Assembly (NCBI GenBank): GCA_024663395.1
Contig: JANFAH010000016.1
Coordinates: 1,302,001 to 1,366,000, forward strand
Direction: 5' to 3'
Length of the DNA stretch: 64,000 nucleotides
Origin: Pisolithus tinctorius
Taxonomy: Eukaryota; Basidiomycota; Agaricomycetes; Boletales; Pisolithaceae
Shown here piece after piece: positions 20,704-29,957 of this stretch. The position numbers and the translations under genes are program-made. The notes beneath the pieces are model-generated. The model saw only the letters and a list, made by a program, of their open reading frames with translations, did no database searches and was not told where the DNA came from. Within the stretch, counting starts at the first letter, position 1. Every line of letters begins with the position of its first letter.

Positions 20704-22074
20704 ATGCCTACCCAAACTAGAACACAAGCAGCACGGGTACGTGCTACCACCAACCCAGATTCCGCTTCAGCAGTCGACTTGCGCCGCGCCGCTGCCCTGG
20801 TGTCCTTAGGGACAGCCAGAAGGTCGCCCGGTGAAGTCAATAACTTCAGGGGCTTCTCAGCCCGTAGATCCACTACCCCCATCCCTAACCGACCTCTCGC
20901 ACCCACTAACGATCCGGATGATGAACCGGACCCGGACGAACCAGATGACTTCAATCACCCCGGTGATGATGGTCCTGGCGACGATGGGCCGGGAGATGAC
21001 CCGGATAATGACGATGAAGAACCCCTCCCAGAGGATGATGTCGAGCCTGGTGTAACCGTGCTTGATAACCTTGCCAAAGCCATTGAGCTCCTCGCACGTA
21101 ATGCTCGCACCGGCTCTGAGTCGTCCTCCAGAACCAAGTTGCGCGAACCGGACACCTTCGATGGGACAGACCCAAAGAAGCTGCGCGCATTTCTTATCCA
21201 GTGCGAACTTAACTTCCGGGACCGGCCCCGGGCCTTTCGAAGTGACCAAGCCAAGGTCACTTTCGCGCAGTCATTCCTGAAAGGGATGGCTCTTGAGTGG
21301 TTCGAACCGGACTTACTTGGGACTGAGGACCCGGAGGATCGGCCCTACTGGATGGACTCTTGGAAGGAGTTCGTCATAGAACTTCAAACAACTTTCGGAC
21401 CTCACGACCCGGTGGCTGACGCTGAAAGCCAGCTAGACCACCTCCAGATGAAAGATAATCACCGGGTCAATAAGTACGTGGTCGAGTTCAACCGGCTTGC
21501 CTCACAAGTCCGGGGATACGGTGATGGCGCTCTGCGCCACTTCTTCTACACCGGTCTCCCCGACCGTATCAAAGACGAGGTTTGCCGGGTCGGCAAACCA
21601 AGAACCCTTCATGAGCTTCGCCACCTAGCCCAGGAGATTGACGCACGCTACTGGGAGCGCAAAGAGGAGGTTCAGCGGTCTAGTAAACACCAGGGGTCAT
21701 CCTCTGGTAACAAGTCTACTCCCAACCCCGGCCACAACAATCAGTCTAAACCCGGTCAAGAGAAATCCAAGACCGGCAATAACTCCGGGAATAGCAACTC
21801 CGGTAACCAAACTCAATCCAAGCCTGCCTCGACCGGTCAGACTGGCTCTAACACACCCAAGCCGGACTCAAACAAATTGGGCAAGGACGGCAAGTTGACA
21901 CCGGAGGAGCGCAAACGCCGTAGAGACAACAACCTTTGCATGTTTTGTGGGGGAACCGGACATTTTGCAGATAAGTGTCCCAAGAAAGCCGGGAAAGCCA
22001 AAGCCCGCGCTGCGGCCACCTCTGAGGCAGCACCGGCCTCAACCTCGGGCTCTGCCCCCGAGGCAAAAAAATAG
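20704..22074 (+). CDS. gag: Element E Gag
   Basis: 456 aa. Start chosen at the first ATG (MPTQTRTQAARVRATTNPDS), 68 nt after the LTR. An acidic Asp/Pro-rich segment (about residues 75-120), a capsid-like region with KLREPDTFDGTDPKKLRAFL and GMALEWFEPDLLG, an Asn/Ser/Lys-rich linker, then a zinc knuckle CMFCGGTGHFADKC. The stop TAG directly follows seven As. Confidence 0.92.
   Translation: MPTQTRTQAARVRATTNPDSASAVDLRRAAALVSLGTARRSPGEVNNFRGFSARRSTTPIPNRPLAPTNDPDDEPDPDEPDDFNHPGDDGPGDDGPGDDPDNDDEEPLPEDDVEPGVTVLDNLAKAIELLARNARTGSESSSRTKLREPDTFDGTDPKKLRAFLIQCELNFRDRPRAFRSDQAKVTFAQSFLKGMALEWFEPDLLGTEDPEDRPYWMDSWKEFVIELQTTFGPHDPVADAESQLDHLQMKDNHRVNKYVVEFNRLASQVRGYGDGALRHFFYTGLPDRIKDEVCRVGKPRTLHELRHLAQEIDARYWERKEEVQRSSKHQGSSSGNKSTPNPGHNNQSKPGQEKSKTGNNSGNSNSGNQTQSKPASTGQTGSNTPKPDSNKLGKDGKLTPEERKRRRDNNLCMFCGGTGHFADKCPKKAGKAKARAAATSEAAPASTSGSAPEAKK
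22065..22071 (+). promoter_or_regulatory. Putative -1 frameshift site, A-AAA-AAA
   Basis: Heptamer in the correct phase (gag codons GCA AAA AAA TAG). The -1 frame is open from here through protease to the end of pol. The equivalent site is A7 in F (42504-42510) and AAAAAAT in D (18314-18320). I did not work out a downstream stimulatory RNA structure. Confidence 0.65.
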
Positions 22075-25000
22075 GTAGCAGCTCTCAGGACTCCGCACAG
22101 ACTGAGAGCTGCGTTGACTCCGGCTGTGCACCCACGGAGGCTCGTCTCAACGCGTCCGCTCTTTCTAATCCAAACTCGTTAACCCCTCATGTTTCTATTG
22201 TCAGTCATGATTTACCCCGGTTTCGTACACTAGTGGACTCCGGTTCCATGCATAGTTTCATAGATAAAGACTTTGTTAATCAACACTCCTTTGCCCCTTA
22301 TCCCGTGTCCCCTATCCAACTCCGGCTCTTTGATGGGTCATCAAGTTTCGTCATCACTCAAGCAGTAGATCTTTCGGTTCAATTTGCGACCGGCGATGTC
22401 ACCCCGGTAACCCTGTTTCTAGCCCCGTTGGATTCTGAATGTAAGATAGTCCTTGGACATGACTGGCTCACCCGCTACAATCCGTCGATTGATTGGGTAT
22501 TGAGCAGTCTAACTTTCCGGACATCTACAGGAGGAATGCCAACCCCGTCGACACCCCCTGCCACACCGGTCTTAACCGGTCTTCCCAAACCCGGTCTACC
22601 TGACCAACCCAACCCCGGCCCTGCGCCATCTGTACCGTCTGTCGACTCACCGGTTCGCACCCCCCTGAAAGCTCCCCCTATCGCCCTGATCAATGCAGCT
22701 GCGTATGTACGCGCTTGCAAACTAGAGGGATCTACCCAATTCCAACTTCATCTACGCCCATTGGACCCGGTCCTGGCCCGGTCTACTTCTACCGGTCCTC
22801 CACCAGACCTGGCCGGTGTACCAAAGGACTACCACGACTTTGCTGACGTCTTTAGCAAAGCCAAGGCCTCTACTCTCCCCCCACATCGGGAGTACGACCT
22901 TAAGATCGAATTGGAAGAAGGTACTACACCACCCGTAGGAACCATCTACTCGCTATCCCCGGTCGAGCTGCAAGCTCTCCGGGCGTTCATCGACGAAAAC
23001 CTGACTACCGGTTTCATCCGGCCCACTTCTTCCCCCTACGCTGCACCGGTCCTCTTCGTAAAGAAGAAGGACGGCTCACTCCGGTTATGTGTTGACTTCC
23101 AGGGCCTTAACAAACTCACCAAGAAAGACCGGTATCCCCTACCACTAATATCTGACCTACTCGACTCCCCTAGCCGCGCCAAAATCTACACTAAGATCGA
23201 CTTAAGGCACGCGTACCACCTCATCCGGATTGCACCCAGGGATGAGTGGAAAACTGCCTTCAGAACGCGCTATGGGTCTTACGAGTGGTTGGTGATGCCT
23301 TTCGGTCTTACCAATGCCCCGGCAGCCTTCCAGCGTTTCGTCAACTCAATCTTCGCGGATATGCTAGATGTCTGCGTCGTCGTCTACCTCGACGACATTT
23401 TAATCTACTCCGGAGATGAGTCATCACATAGGCAGCACGTCTGGGAGGTTCTTCGCCGGCTCCGGTTGCATGGCCTATATGCCAAACCGGAGAAGTGCGA
23501 ATTCCACTCGGACTCTGTGGAATACTTGGGTTACCACTTGTCCCCGGCCGGCCTTACCATGTCTTCAGAGAAAGTCAAAGCTATCTGCGACTGGCCTGAA
23601 CCCCGGAAGGTAAAGGACATTCAGTCCTTCCTGGGTTTCGCCAATTTCTATCACCGGTTCATCTTTAACTACTCGGACATAGTGGTACCTTTAACCCGGT
23701 TGACACGCAAAGGTGCTCCCTGGAACTTTTCTGAGGAGTGCCACCGGTCTTTCAACAAACTCAAGCAGGCCTTCACCACTGCCCCGGTCCTAACTCACTT
23801 TTCCCCGGAAGCTCCTATTACTGTCGAGACTGATGCTTCTGATTACGCCATAGCTGGTATTTTGTCCATCACCGGTGGTGATGGTCAAATCCGGCCGGTC
23901 GCATTCTATTCTCGCACCTTAACAGCCCCGGAGCTAAATTATGACACCCATGATAAGGAGTTACTCGCGATCTTCGAGGCGTTCCGGACATGGCGGCATT
24001 ACTTAGAAGGCTCTGCAGTACCGGTCGACGTTGTCACCGATCACAAGAACCTGGAGTACTTCTCCACCTCAAAGGTATTAACCCGGCGCCAAGCGCGCTG
24101 GTCTGAGTTCTTGTCCCAGTTCAATATGGTTATCCGGTTCAGACCCGGTAAACTCGGTGCTAAGCCTGACGCCCTAACTAGACGATGGGACGTCTACCCC
24201 AAAGAGGGGGATAGCGACTACGCCTGGGTCAACCCACAGAATCTCAGACCGGTCTTCACGCAGGAACAGCTAGCCACCTCCCTGCGCGCCACCTACCTTG
24301 AATACCCGGTCCTACGTGCTGTTGCACTAATGGACGTGGAGAAGTTGCATAATGATATTCTCTCAGCCCTACCCTCAGACCCGGTCGCCCAGGTCCGGTT
24401 CTCAGACACATCAGATTCCCGGTGGTCAGTCGATGACACCGGCTTCCTCCGTCTAGATGGAAGAATCTATGTACCGGACTCTAACGACCTTCGCCTTCGT
24501 GTCTTGAGGTTTAAACATGATCATCCTTTATCCGGCCATTTCGGCCAGAACAGAACCTTAGAGCTCATCCGACGAGAGTACACCTGGCCCGGCCTAAGGA
24601 CATTTGTCAAGGACTATGTCCGGTCTTGTACTACCTGTGCCCGGGCCAAGGTACCTCGCCACCGGCCTTACGGCCTGCTCAAACAGCTCCCCGTGCCAGA
24701 GAAGCCATGGAATTCCATCTTGATGGATTTCATAGAGCAACTCCCGGCCTCAACCGGCTTCACCGCCATCCTCGTTGTGGTCGACCGGCTCTCAAAGCAA
24801 GCCATCTTCATACCTACTCACGACACCATCACAGCCCCTGAGCTCGCCAAACTCTTCCTCATGCACGTGTTCTCTAAGCACGGTGTACCGGCCCATGTAA
24901 CCTCAGACCGGGGATCAGAGTTCGTATCCCACTTCTTCCGGTCTCTAGGTAAAGCTCTAGACATGCGTCTACATTTCACCTCCGGGTATCACCCAGAGGG

Positions 25001-25799
25001 GGATGGTCAGACAGAGCGCACCAACCAGACCCTCGAACAGTATCTCCGGGTATACTGCAACTATCAGCAGGACAACTGGGCCGAGTTACTACCGCTAGCT
25101 GAGTTTGCTTACAATAACGCACCCAGCGCTACGACCGGGGTATCACCCTTCTTCGCGAATAAGGGTTACCACCCTAATATCTCGGTCTTCCCTGAGCGCG
25201 ACCTCACTTCCAACCGGGCTCGTGATTACGCAGTCGACTTAGATTCGCTGCATCAGTACCTACGTGAAGAAATGACTCTCGCCCAGCAACGCTACCAAGG
25301 ACCGGCAGATGCTAAGCGCATGCCGGCCCCGGACTTCAAAGTGGGCGACAATGTCTATGTAAAAGCCAAGTACTTCCGGTCGACCCGGCCCTCCAAGAAA
25401 CTAAGTGAGAAGAACCTTGGGCCCTACCCCATAATAGCCCAGGCCGGCTCTCACTCATTCACCCTGCGTCTACCAGACTCTATGCGCGCTGTACACCCGG
25501 TCTTCCACGTATCCCAGCTTGAACCGGCCATCCCAAATACCATACCCAACCGGTCTCAACCTCCACCCCCACCAGTAGATGTCGACGGCGACTTAGAATT
25601 CGAGGTAGCAGAGATACTCGATTCGAAGGTCGACCGGCGCAGAAAGTGTTGGTTGCAGTACCTGGTCCGGTGGACCGGTTACGAAGGAACTGACGAGGAG
25701 ACTACCTGGGTATTAGCAACAGAGCTGGACAACGCGTCAGAACTCGTCCAAGAATATCATGACCGGTACCCAGACAAACCCGGTCCTTTCAAGAAATAG
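22065..25799 (+). CDS. pol: Element E Pol: protease, RT, RNase H, integrase, chromodomain
   Basis: 1244 aa from the slippery site, the same length as in D. Protease L-V-D-S-G-S at residue about 56; RT with FVKKKDGSLRLCVDFQGLNK (about 330) and V-V-Y-L-D-D-I-L-I-Y (about 440); RNase H ETDASDYAIAGIL (about 588); integrase zinc finger H-D-H-P-L-S-G-H ... C-T-T-C (about 825-860), catalytic D in LMDFIEQLP (about 887) and TSDRGSEFVSHFF (about 947); chromodomain DGDLEFEVAEILDSKVDRRR ... LVRWTGYEGTDEETTWVLA (about 1172-1240). No stop or frameshift noticed. Functions: proteolytic maturation, cDNA synthesis, integration. Confidence 0.94.
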   Translation, partial: KKIGSSSQDSAQTESCVDSGCAPTEARLNASALSNPNSLTPHVSIVSHDLPRFRTLVDSGSMHSFIDKDFVNQHSFAPYPVSPIQLRLFDGSSSFVITQAVDLSVQFATGDVTPVTLFLAPLDSECKIVLGHDWLTRYNPSIDWVLSSLTFRTSTGGMPTPSTPPATPVLTGLPKPGLPDQPNPGPAPSVPSVDSPVRTPLKAPPIALINAAAYVRACKLEGSTQFQLHLRPLDPVLARSTSTGPPPDLAGVPKDYHDFADVFSKAKASTLPPHREYDLKIELEEGTTPPVGTIYSLSPVELQALRAFIDENLTTGFIRPTSSPYAAPVLFVKKKDGSLRLCVDFQGLNKLTKKDRYPLPLISDLLDSPSRAKIYTKIDLRHAYHLIRIAPRDEWKTAFRTRYGSYEWLVMPFGLTNAPAAFQRFVNSIFADMLDVCVVVYLDDILIYSGDESSHRQHVWEVLRRLRLHGLYAKPEKCEFHSDSVEYLGYHLSPAGLTMSSEKVKAICDWPEPRKVKDIQSFLGFANFYHRFIFNYSDIVVPLTRLTRKGAPWNFSEECHRSFNKLKQAFTTAPVLTHFSPEAPITVETDASDYAIAGILSITGGDGQIRPVAFYSRTLTAPELNYDTHDKELLAIFEAFRTWRHYLEGSAVPVDVVTDHKNLEYFSTSKVLTRRQARWSEFLSQFNMVIRFRPGKLGAKPDALTRRWDVYPKEGDSDYAWVNPQNLRPVFTQEQLATSLRATYLEYPVLRAVALMDVEKLHNDILSALPSDPVAQVRFSDTSDSRWSVDDTGFLRLDGRIYVPDSNDLRLRVLRFKHDHPLSGHFGQNRTLELIRREYTWPGLRTFVKDYVRSCTTCARAKVPRHRPYGLLKQLPVPEKPWNSILMDFIEQLPASTGFTAILVVVDRLSKQAIFIPTHDTITAPELAKLFLMHVFSKHGVPAHVTSDRGSEFVSHFFRSLGKALDMRLHFTSGYHPEGDGQTERTNQTLEQYLRVYCNYQQDNWAELLPLAEFAYNNAPSATTGVSPFFANKGYHPNISVFPERDLTSNRARDYAVDLDSLHQYLREEMTLAQQRYQGPADAKRMPAPDFKVGDNVYVKAKYFRSTRPSKKLSEKNLGPYPIIAQAGSHSFTLRLPDSMRAVHPVFHVSQLEPAIPNTIPNRSQPPPPPVDVDGDLEFEVAEILDSKVDRRRKCWLQYLVRWTGYEGTDEETTWVLATELDNASELVQEYHDRYPDKPGPFKK

Positions 25800-25980
25800 C
25801 CTAGAACCGGTCTCAAGTTTCCTTTCCTCTTTATCTGTTTCTCCTATCTCGTAGTTACTATGTCTTGATTTCCTTTACTTTTCCCTTATTTGCTTTCTTT
25901 CATACTTTAGAACCGGAACCGGGCATTGGCATTCACAAAGCGTACAGAAAGGGAAGGTACTACTCTACACGCACGCGACC

Positions 25981-27044
25981 TCAGACTTGGGACCCAGCGG
26001 AACCGGCACCGGCCTGATCACCTGACTCAGACCGGGACCGGCTTTCCTCCTCTTCCTCCCTCAGCCCCTCCAACTCATCGTCGAGTCCCTCGACTTCCCT
26101 GTCTTCCTCGTCGGTGGTGTCCCGGTCTGAAGGCACTTCCGGCGCCAGGAATTCGAAGCGCTCTTCGACGTAGGTTTCATACGACCGGGCGAACCGGTAG
26201 AAGTTTCGGGAAACCTCCTTTTGCGCTGTCGCAAGACCGGCCATGTTGTCGGCCACGCGCTCCACCGCCTTGATCAGGCGCTCCATCTGATCGCCGGTAA
26301 CAGGACCGGTCCCGGTCTCAGCGCCGGTCTTCTTCGTCGAAGGCCCCTCCTCTACGTCGTCCTCCTCGTCACCTGCACCCTCGGTTACCTTTGCAGATGG
26401 ACGTCGCGACCTCTTCTTCTTCTCACCCGCGCGAGGGGACGTCACATCCGCTTTCCTCTTTCCCTTGTCCCCAACCGGCCCAGCACCGGCCTCACCTTCG
26501 ACCGGCCACCGGCAGCGCTCCTTGAGCTCGTTGCACCGGTTACATGCCATGCGCTTCTTCTTACTATCGGTGCTGCGCAGGCAAGGCATGTTAGTCCGGG
26601 CGCAGCGAAGGCAACTATTGGGGTGTTAGTCATCAACACCAATGATGGTCGTCACGGTACTCACCGAGGACTCATCACCTCGACGTTTGGCCCGGTCCCG
26701 GCGGAACTACCAACCAGGGCATCAGCCCGCCGGCTCTCCGCCTCCTTTCTGGCCTCTTCAGCCTTGCGCGCAGCCTCTAGTCTCTGCGCCTCTGCCTCTG
26801 CCTCTGCGCGCGCCCTTTCCTCTTCGAGCCGGGCCTGTTCTTGCCTCTCCGCCTCCAACCGGGCTTCCTCGGCCAGCCGGGCTTCTTCCTGCGCCTTGGC
26901 TTTGCGCCTCTTGCGCTCAGCCAACTTGCCCCGGATGGCCTCGTCGTCGTCGTCGCTGCCTACCCGCAGCTCTTCGCTCGTCGCCCGGGTCAGGTCGAGC
27001 GGGAGTTCTTGATCGTATGGCGTTCTGGACCGGCGAATAGACAT
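25981..27044 (-). CDS. Antisense accessory protein with coiled coil and Zn2Cys6-type cluster
   Basis: Gene between pol and the 3' LTR, convergent with pol. Exons 26665-27044 and 25981-26614 on the minus strand, intron of 50 bp with a branch-like motif TGACTAACA; 337 aa. N-terminal half is an Arg/Glu/Ala-rich predicted coiled coil (RLAEEARLEAERQEQARLEE). Next C-L-R-C-X6-C-X12-C-N-R-C-X6-C-R-W, which fits the spacing of the fungal Zn2Cys6 DNA-binding cluster (CX2CX6CX5-12CX2CX6-8C) and is created exactly at the splice junction. Then basic KKKRSRR, possible nuclear localisation signal, and an acidic tail. Element F has the homologous gene at the same place. Function not known; a DNA-binding regulator is the obvious guess. 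Start at 27044 (MSIRRSR) chosen over an upstream ATG by comparison with F. Confidence 0.72.
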
Positions 27045-27175
27045 GTCGAAGTGAGGAAACAAACCTGAAGTGGACCGGTCTTAAGTCCCCCGGTTTTCAA
27101 GGTCAGACACAAAATTTTCGATCTCAGCATTGTCCTCATTGGAGCCTCGTGGGCTTGGCTCCAAGAGGGGGATAC

Positions 27176-27749
27176 TGTCATGACCGTGCCTAGACCACCC
27201 CAGACCGGCTCTACCCCGGTCTCGACCGGTCCTGTCCAACCCTTGCCCCGGTCCCGGCCTTGATCCTTCGACCCAGAAATGTGTTAGCTCGCGAGGCACT
27301 GCAAGGCAGTGCCCAGTCGAGTTGTCCCCTCAGTTAGTACCGGGCCGGCATAACACCCGTTCCAGCCACGTCCTCTGCCCCGGTTCCCGGTAATCCCTTG
27401 TTCATACTCTTTGCTTGATAAGATTCTTTGTAACACTACTTACCAATCATCGCTGTACCGGCGCAGACCGGTCTCCGGTGCTACGTTACACTTAGGTTAC
27501 TTCTAGTATTTAAGCCGTAGGATATTCTGTTTAGCCTCAGTCTGAAATCAACTTAGTTCCCGTCTTAACCCGGTCTCCCTGTTCATCTGTCCTCTGCTTT
27601 TCGACCGGACTACGGCCCACGCAAGGGAATAGCGCTGCGTCATCAGTCGCTAAGTCCAACAGTCCAAAACCTTCGATATCTCGTGTTACCCTCTGACCCC
27701 CAACCGGACTCCGGACCGGCCTTGGACCGGTAAAGACCCGGACTTAACA
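27176..27749 (+). repeat. Element E 3' LTR
   Basis: 574 bp, preceded by the polypurine tract AAGAGGGGGAT and followed by the target duplication GGACC, after which D's LTR resumes. Confidence 0.92.
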
Positions 27750-28112
27750 GGACCTTAACTGAGACAAGGAAACTACTACAATGAGGAAGAGAGGGTAAAT
27801 ACCGAAGGAGCGGAAGAATGGAGAAAACCGACACGAGGGCGGAACCCTATCTAGAATGCAGGGCCGCAAGTCCAACAGCCCACGTGACCAACCTTAGGGC
27901 GGAGTTGAGCGGAGTTGGTCAGAACATGGACAGGGGACCTCGGAGAGGTGTGGAGATGTGTCGGGAGGGTCGGAGGAGCACGGGAACACGTTGGAGGAGG
28001 GCGGAGAAGCGCGGGAACATGTTGGAAGAGGGCGGAGAAGCGCGGGAACATGTCGGAAGAGGGCGGAGTAGGTGTTAGGGGCTTACGCTGGTGTCATGGT
28101 CATGACAGCAGT

Positions 28113-29692
28113 GGACTACCCATCGAAGACATCATCAATGACCCAGATGCAGAAATAAAAGACACGGACTCAGCAAGAAAATTCCTAGACCAGCTGTACA
28201 CCATACACAGAGACCCGATAACGCCAGAACACCTGTCCCAAGCCCTGTTCTACATCTCGCAAAGCAAAGCAGTGAACAGCATGACATGATTGGCCATTCG
28301 AGCTACAGCATATCTAGTCAGAGACTTAGCAGCACTGGCAATAGCCAAATCTATAACCAAGGCAGTATCAAGCAAACTAGATGCCTCAGTCCTAATTGCC
28401 ATATCACTGCACATTGGCAAAATCATGTCAACTGCAGAGAAACTCGAAGCCACCAATGAACAAATCACAATGCTAAGTGCTGAGATTGCCAAGAATGCTG
28501 GAACCCATGATACCACTGCAGGTGACACAAGCCTTGAACTCCTCAAAGGTAAGGTACAAAAGCTCACTGATGACATAGGGTCGATCAAAACTGTGATAGA
28601 AGAAGTCAAAGACCACCTCAAAACCCAAACACCCCTGGCACCATTCCCAATGCCATACAGAGACACCCTAGCCACATACACCACTAATCCAAACCAGATC
28701 CCACTGGGCAAATGCCCAACACAGGAACATGCTAAGGCCCACGCTGCTATCAGAGACAGACAAATACTGATTGACCCTGACAGAGATCACCCAATACTCA
28801 ATGATTCCACCAAGAGAGAGACAGCCATCAACCTCATTAGGCAAGCAATAGAAGCAGTAGACAGGGTAGACAGCCCCAAAATCCAACTGAAATCAATTGC
28901 CCACCTATGAAACAATGGCATCCTCCTTGAGTTCAACAGTCAGGAAGCTGCAGCATGGATCAAAAAGCCCCCAACCGAGCTACCTTCCTGGAGAAACTAG
29001 GAGGCATGACCATGATCAAAGACAGGATGTACAGTGTTGTAATCCCATTCCTCTCAACCACAACTGACCTAGATTGCCCCAACACACTACATGAAATGGA
29101 AACCAAGAACAACATCCCGCCAGGTTCCATAAGCCAGATCAAATGGATCAAAGACCTGACCAAATGATCCCCCAACCAACGTGTAGCACACGCACTAGCA
29201 GCCTTCACCTCTCCTGAGACAGCTAACCAGGTCATCAGGGATGGACTCTACTGGGGTCTGGACAGGCTACGTCCGCATAAGGACAAAAAGGAACCAATCC
29301 ACTGCCTCAAATGTCAGCAAATAGGTCATCTGGCAAAAGACTGCAAACAAGAAGCGGACACCTGCAGTGTATGCGCTCAACTCCACTGCACACAGACATG
29401 TAACTTGCCCACCGTATACTGTGCAAACTGCCAGAGTGACACCCACCCCAGCTCAGACAGAAACTGCCCTGTCTTTATCAGAAAATGCAATGCCATGAAC
29501 GACTGCACCCCAGAAAACCAAATGCCCTACTTCCCCACCACAGATGACTGGACCCAAGTCAAGCTCCCCCCATGTCCCACAGATCCCATCAGGCAAACCA
29601 GACTTCTGCTAATGCAGCCAGCCCCTCAAGGCCAAATGAGACAAATGACGCTGAGTGAAGTGATGCACTTCCACACTGTCACCCCAAGATGA
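28113..29692 (+). pseudogene. LINE ORF1 (Tad-like, gag-like), 3' part
   Basis: Continues the fragment at 13433. Reads SGLPIEDIINDPDAEIKDTD, a helical region, a charged stretch, an RRM-like part with AINLIRQAIEAVDRV and GILLEFNSQEAAAWIKKPP, then three zinc knuckles: CLKCQQIGHLAKDC, CSVCAQLHCTQTC and CANCQSDTHPSSDRNC, and an end at VMHFHTVTPR. Such an ORF1 with several CCHC knuckles is typical of Tad/I-clade LINEs of fungi; it binds the element RNA. A TGA in place of CGA (28289 and 28909) and at least one frame change (about 28950) make it a pseudogene. Confidence 0.75.
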
Positions 29693-29957
29693 GGCCAGAA
29701 CATCAACAGAATATGTGGAGGCAGGGGAGGTCCCACTCCCCATAACATAGGACCATATCACCCACTACCTCCCTGACCCACTCCCCATCCCATGCCCACA
29801 GCAAACCCAATGCCAGCAGACAACCACCCCCCTGACCCTCTTGAATGATGAATGACAACTGACAACAAGATAACACCCTGAACAACCTATGCATCTGGCA
29901 ACAAAACCTTAATAACTCCCATATAGCCCTACACTCACTTATTAACAGCCAAGCTGC
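29693..29957 (+). pseudogene. LINE inter-ORF region and first codons of ORF2
   Basis: After the ORF1 stop, NNLCIWQQNLNNSHIALHSL is readable near 29879-29945, which resembles the first residues of LINE ORF2 endonuclease domains (I/V-W-Q-Q-N). It is cut off by repeat C1 at 29958, and no further ORF2 was found. Confidence 0.45.

Larger units (their letters stand above)
20062..27749 (+). mobile_element. Chromovirus E (Ty3/gypsy), apparently intact, with antisense gene
   Basis: Complete 7.7 kb LTR retrotransposon inserted in the 5' LTR of element D with 5 bp duplication GGACC (20057-20061 and 27750-27754). LTRs 20062-20635 and 27176-27749 are both 574 bp. I noticed only four differences, all transitions mostly at CpG, so the insertion is recent. 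Order: LTR, gag, pol (-1 frame), antisense gene, polypurine tract AAGAGGGGGAT (27163-27173), LTR. Confidence 0.95.
13702..28107 (-). mobile_element. Chromovirus D (Ty3/gypsy), split by element E
   Basis: LTR retrotransposon on the minus strand inserted in the LINE ORF1 with a perfect 5 bp duplication GCAGT (13697-13701 and 28108-28112). The 3' LTR is 13702-14541; the 5' LTR is 19575-20061 continued at 27755-28107, because element E sits in it. gag and pol look open throughout, so D was probably active recently, but its 5' LTR is now disrupted. Unlike E and F it has no antisense gene: pol ends only 44 bp before the 3' LTR, leaving just a polypurine tract (minus-strand AAGGGGGGGAT, around 14544-14555). 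Confidence 0.9.

Noticed and set aside
26221..27040. Plus-strand frames of up to 263 codons opposite the antisense gene of E
   Set aside because: Shadows of the Arg/Glu/Ala-rich coding sequence; the minus-strand reading has the intron and Cys cluster conserved in F.
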